A stretch of DNA of 16,204 bases from an uncultured Oscillospiraceae bacterium. GTDB taxonomy: Bacteria > Bacillota > Clostridia > Oscillospirales > Oscillospiraceae. The stretch is taken from positions 1-16,204 of the forward strand of contig CAUFAM010000005.1 in the NCBI GenBank assembly GCA_959022875.1, read 5' to 3'. The position numbers and the translations under genes were made by a program. Below, piece by piece: positions 14,032 through 16,204 of the stretch. Position 1 is the first letter of the stretch; each line of letters begins with the position of its first letter. The notes under the pieces are model-generated. The model was not told the origin of the DNA, did no database searches, and saw nothing but the letters and a program-made list of their open reading frames with translations.

Positions 14032-16204
14032 ATGTGTATGAAAGGACGGGATCGGCAGGAGGGTTATCCCCAGCAAGGGCTCTATCATCCTGAATTTGAA
14101 CATGACGCCTGCGGCATCGGCGTGGTCGTAGACATCAAAGGGCGCAAGAGCTACCGCACGGTGGATGACGCACTGAGCATTGTGGAAAAGCTGGAGCACC
14201 GGGCCGGCAAAGACGCCAAGGGCGAGACCGGCGACGGCGTGGGTATTCTGCTTCAGGTGTCCCACAGCTTTTTCTCCGCGGAGGCGGCCAAGCTGGGCAT
14301 TCAGCTGGGCGAAGAGCGGGACTACGGCGTAGGCATGTTCTTCTTCCCCCAGGATACCCTTCAGCGTAATCAGGCCAAGAAGATGTTTGAGATCATCGTG
14401 GCCAAGGAGGGCATGGAGTTTCTGGGCTGGCGGAAGGTTCCGGTGTGTCCGGAAACCCTGGGCCAGAAGGCACTGGAGAAAATGCCCGACATTCAGCAGG
14501 CCTTTATCCGCCGCCCCAAGGGCGTAAAGCGCGGGCTGGACTTTGACCGCAAGCTCTACATTACCCGCCGGGTTTTTGAGCAGTCCAACGACAACACCTA
14601 TGTTCCCTCCCTGTCCAGCCGGACCGTGGTCTATAAGGGCATGTTCCTGGTGGGGCAGCTGCGCCGGTTCTATCCCGACCTCCAGTCTCCCCTGTACCAG
14701 AGCGCCATCGCCTGCGTCCACTCCCGTTTCTCCACCAACACCAACCCCTCCTGGGAGCGGGCCCATCCCAACCGGTTTATCCTCCATAACGGCGAGATCA
14801 ACACCATCCGGGGCAATGTGGACCGGATGCTCTCCCGGGAGGAAATTCTCCACAGCGCCGTCCTCTCCGACGACGACATGGATAAGGTCTTCCCCGTCAT
14901 CGACGCCGGCGGCTCCGACTCTGCCATGCTGGACAACACCCTGGAGTTTCTGGTAATGAGCGGTATGGATCTGCCCCTGGCCGTTATGACCACCATCCCC
15001 GAGCCCTGGCAGAAGGACGAAAACATTTCCCGGGCAAAGCGGGACCTCTACCAGTACTATGCCATTATGATGGAGCCCTGGGACGGCCCGGCCTCCATCC
15101 TCTTCTCTGACGGCGACAGCGTAGGTGCGGTGCTGGACCGCAACGGCCTGCGCCCCAGCCGGTATTACATCACCGACGACGACCGGCTCATCCTCTCCTC
15201 CGAGGTGGGCGCTCTGCCCACCGACCCGGCCCACATTGTGAAAAAGTCCCGCCTGCAGCCGGGCAAGATGCTGCTGGTGGACACCGTTCAGGGCCGCATC
15301 ATCGACGACAGCGAGCTTAAGGAGGGCTACGCCGCCCGCCAGCCCTACGGCGAGTGGCTGGACCGGGGGCTGGTGCGCCTGAAGGACCTGCCCATCCCCA
15401 ACAAGAAGGTGCAGTCCTACTCCAACGGGGAGCTCACCCGCCTTCAGAAGGCCTTCGGCTACTCCTATGAGGACGTGAAGACCACTATTCTCCCCATGGC
15501 CCGCACCGGGGCCGAGCCCACCGCCGCCATGGGCATCGACATCCCCCTGGCCGTCCTCTCCGACCACAAGCAGCCGCTGTTCAACTACTTCAAACAGCTC
15601 TTCGCCCAGGTGACCAACCCGCCCATTGACGCCATCCGGGAGGAAGTGGTCACCGACACCACCGTCTACCTGGGCAACGACGGCAACCTTCTGGACGAGA
15701 CCGCGGACAACGCCCACGCCCTCCAGATCCACAAGCCTATCCTCACCAGCGTGGAGCTGATGAAGATTCAGTCCATGAAAAAGCCCGGCTTCCAGGTGGA
15801 GACGGTGTCCATTCTCTACTACAAGAACACCCCCCTGAAGCGGGCGCTGGACCGGCTGTTTGTCACCGTGGACCGGGCCTACCGCCACGGGGCCAACATC
15901 GTCATCCTCTCCGACCGGGGCGTGGATGAAAACCACGTGGCCATCCCCTCCCTGCTGGCTGTGTCGGCGGTGGAGCGCTACCTCATCCGCACCAAGAAGT
16001 CTTCGGCCATCTCCCTGGTGCTGGAGTCCGCCGAGCCCCGGGACGTACAGCACTTCGCCGCCCTGCTGGGCTACGGCGCCCGGGCGGTGAACCCCTACCT
16101 GGCCCACGACACCATCGGCGCGCTCATTGACCAAGGCCTGCTGGATAAGGACTTCCACACCGCCGTGAAGGATTATAACCAGGCCATTCTGGGCGGCATT
16201 GTCA
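14032..16204 (+). CDS. gltB: Glutamate synthase large subunit (GOGAT), 5' part
   Basis: The first 724 residues or so of the large GOGAT subunit (usually about 1,500 residues), which makes two glutamate from glutamine and 2-oxoglutarate. ATG 14032 and ATG 14038 are both possible starts, after AGAAGG and CAGGG respectively. A short propeptide leads to the catalytic N-terminal Cys of the class II amidotransferase domain in HDACGIGVVVDI (Cys27 from 14032). Further amidotransferase motifs follow: HSRFSTNTNPSW (about 229), HNGEINTIRGN (about 252) and GSDSAM (about 293). RNGLRPSRYY lies near 370. From about residue 465 comes the central domain (HKQPLFNYFKQLFAQVTNPPID). The frame is open to the window end with no stop; the FMN/iron-sulfur half lies outside. 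Its promoter is divergent from the T-box operon. Confidence 0.95.
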   Translation, partial: MCMKGRDRQEGYPQQGLYHPEFEHDACGIGVVVDIKGRKSYRTVDDALSIVEKLEHRAGKDAKGETGDGVGILLQVSHSFFSAEAAKLGIQLGEERDYGVGMFFFPQDTLQRNQAKKMFEIIVAKEGMEFLGWRKVPVCPETLGQKALEKMPDIQQAFIRRPKGVKRGLDFDRKLYITRRVFEQSNDNTYVPSLSSRTVVYKGMFLVGQLRRFYPDLQSPLYQSAIACVHSRFSTNTNPSWERAHPNRFILHNGEINTIRGNVDRMLSREEILHSAVLSDDDMDKVFPVIDAGGSDSAMLDNTLEFLVMSGMDLPLAVMTTIPEPWQKDENISRAKRDLYQYYAIMMEPWDGPASILFSDGDSVGAVLDRNGLRPSRYYITDDDRLILSSEVGALPTDPAHIVKKSRLQPGKMLLVDTVQGRIIDDSELKEGYAARQPYGEWLDRGLVRLKDLPIPNKKVQSYSNGELTRLQKAFGYSYEDVKTTILPMARTGAEPTAAMGIDIPLAVLSDHKQPLFNYFKQLFAQVTNPPIDAIREEVVTDTTVYLGNDGNLLDETADNAHALQIHKPILTSVELMKIQSMKKPGFQVETVSILYYKNTPLKRALDRLFVTVDRAYRHGANIVILSDRGVDENHVAIPSLLAVSAVERYLIRTKKSSAISLVLESAEPRDVQHFAALLGYGARAVNPYLAHDTIGALIDQGLLDKDFHTAVKDYNQAILGGIV

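Noticed and set aside
13876..16158. A 760-codon open frame on the minus strand
   Set aside because: It lies entirely antisense to gltB, whose family motifs are unmistakable. Its translation is low-complexity (Gly, His, Val rich), as expected from GC-rich codons read backwards.
1..16204. Search for CRISPR arrays, insertion sequences, attachment sites and tRNA genes
   Set aside because: No regularly spaced direct repeats, transposase motifs, terminal inverted repeats or tRNA-like cloverleaf were seen. The T-box leader is tRNA-responsive but is not a tRNA gene.

Overview
The window looks like a chromosomal segment from a GC-rich, low-redundancy gut clostridium, most likely Oscillospiraceae (Flavonifractor, Lawsonibacter or Pseudoflavonifractor-like). 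The basis is strong AGGAGG-type ribosome binding sites, consensus sigma-A promoters, a T-box riboswitch, GC-rich codon use and typical Clostridia families. No phage, insertion sequence, CRISPR array, rRNA or tRNA was seen. The genus is an inference.

Left block (1-4600, minus strand). At the edge is a 30-codon reading frame resembling the start of a TRAP transporter small permease, stopped early by a TAG. To its right is an operon read leftwards from a promoter near 3700: a small membrane protein with a PH-like tail, a DUF3237 protein, and a large membrane-anchored AraC-type regulator. It ends at a hairpin terminator near 216. Next is a separately terminated Crp/Fnr-family regulator. Its promoter carries a perfect 16-bp palindrome centred at -41.5, which suggests autoregulation.

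Middle block (4700-9560, plus strand). A MATE efflux pump and a BmrR-like MerR regulator form an operon. Its promoter has the MerR signature of a 19-bp spacer holding an inverted repeat. A strong terminator follows. Next are a cytosolic von Willebrand A (MIDAS) protein of a clostridial type and a NagD-like HAD phosphatase with its own good promoter and terminator.

Right block (9560-13640, minus strand). A consensus promoter and a complete T-box leader precede four genes: an L-lactate/malate dehydrogenase-family enzyme, then a lipoprotein, permease and ATPase forming an ABC importer of the PF04392 (TrpXYZ-like) type. The T-box acceptor-pairing base fits a tRNA with discriminator G, such as tRNA-Trp or tRNA-Asn. 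The dehydrogenase has Arg where lactate dehydrogenases have Gln, the classic malate-type substitution. Uptake and an unusual 2-hydroxyacid/2-oxoacid conversion therefore appear to be controlled by tRNA charging. This is the most interesting system in the window.

Right edge (13900-16204, plus strand). A sigma-A promoter and a leader with a strong stem-loop precede the first 724 or so residues of the glutamate synthase large subunit (gltB), which runs off the window.
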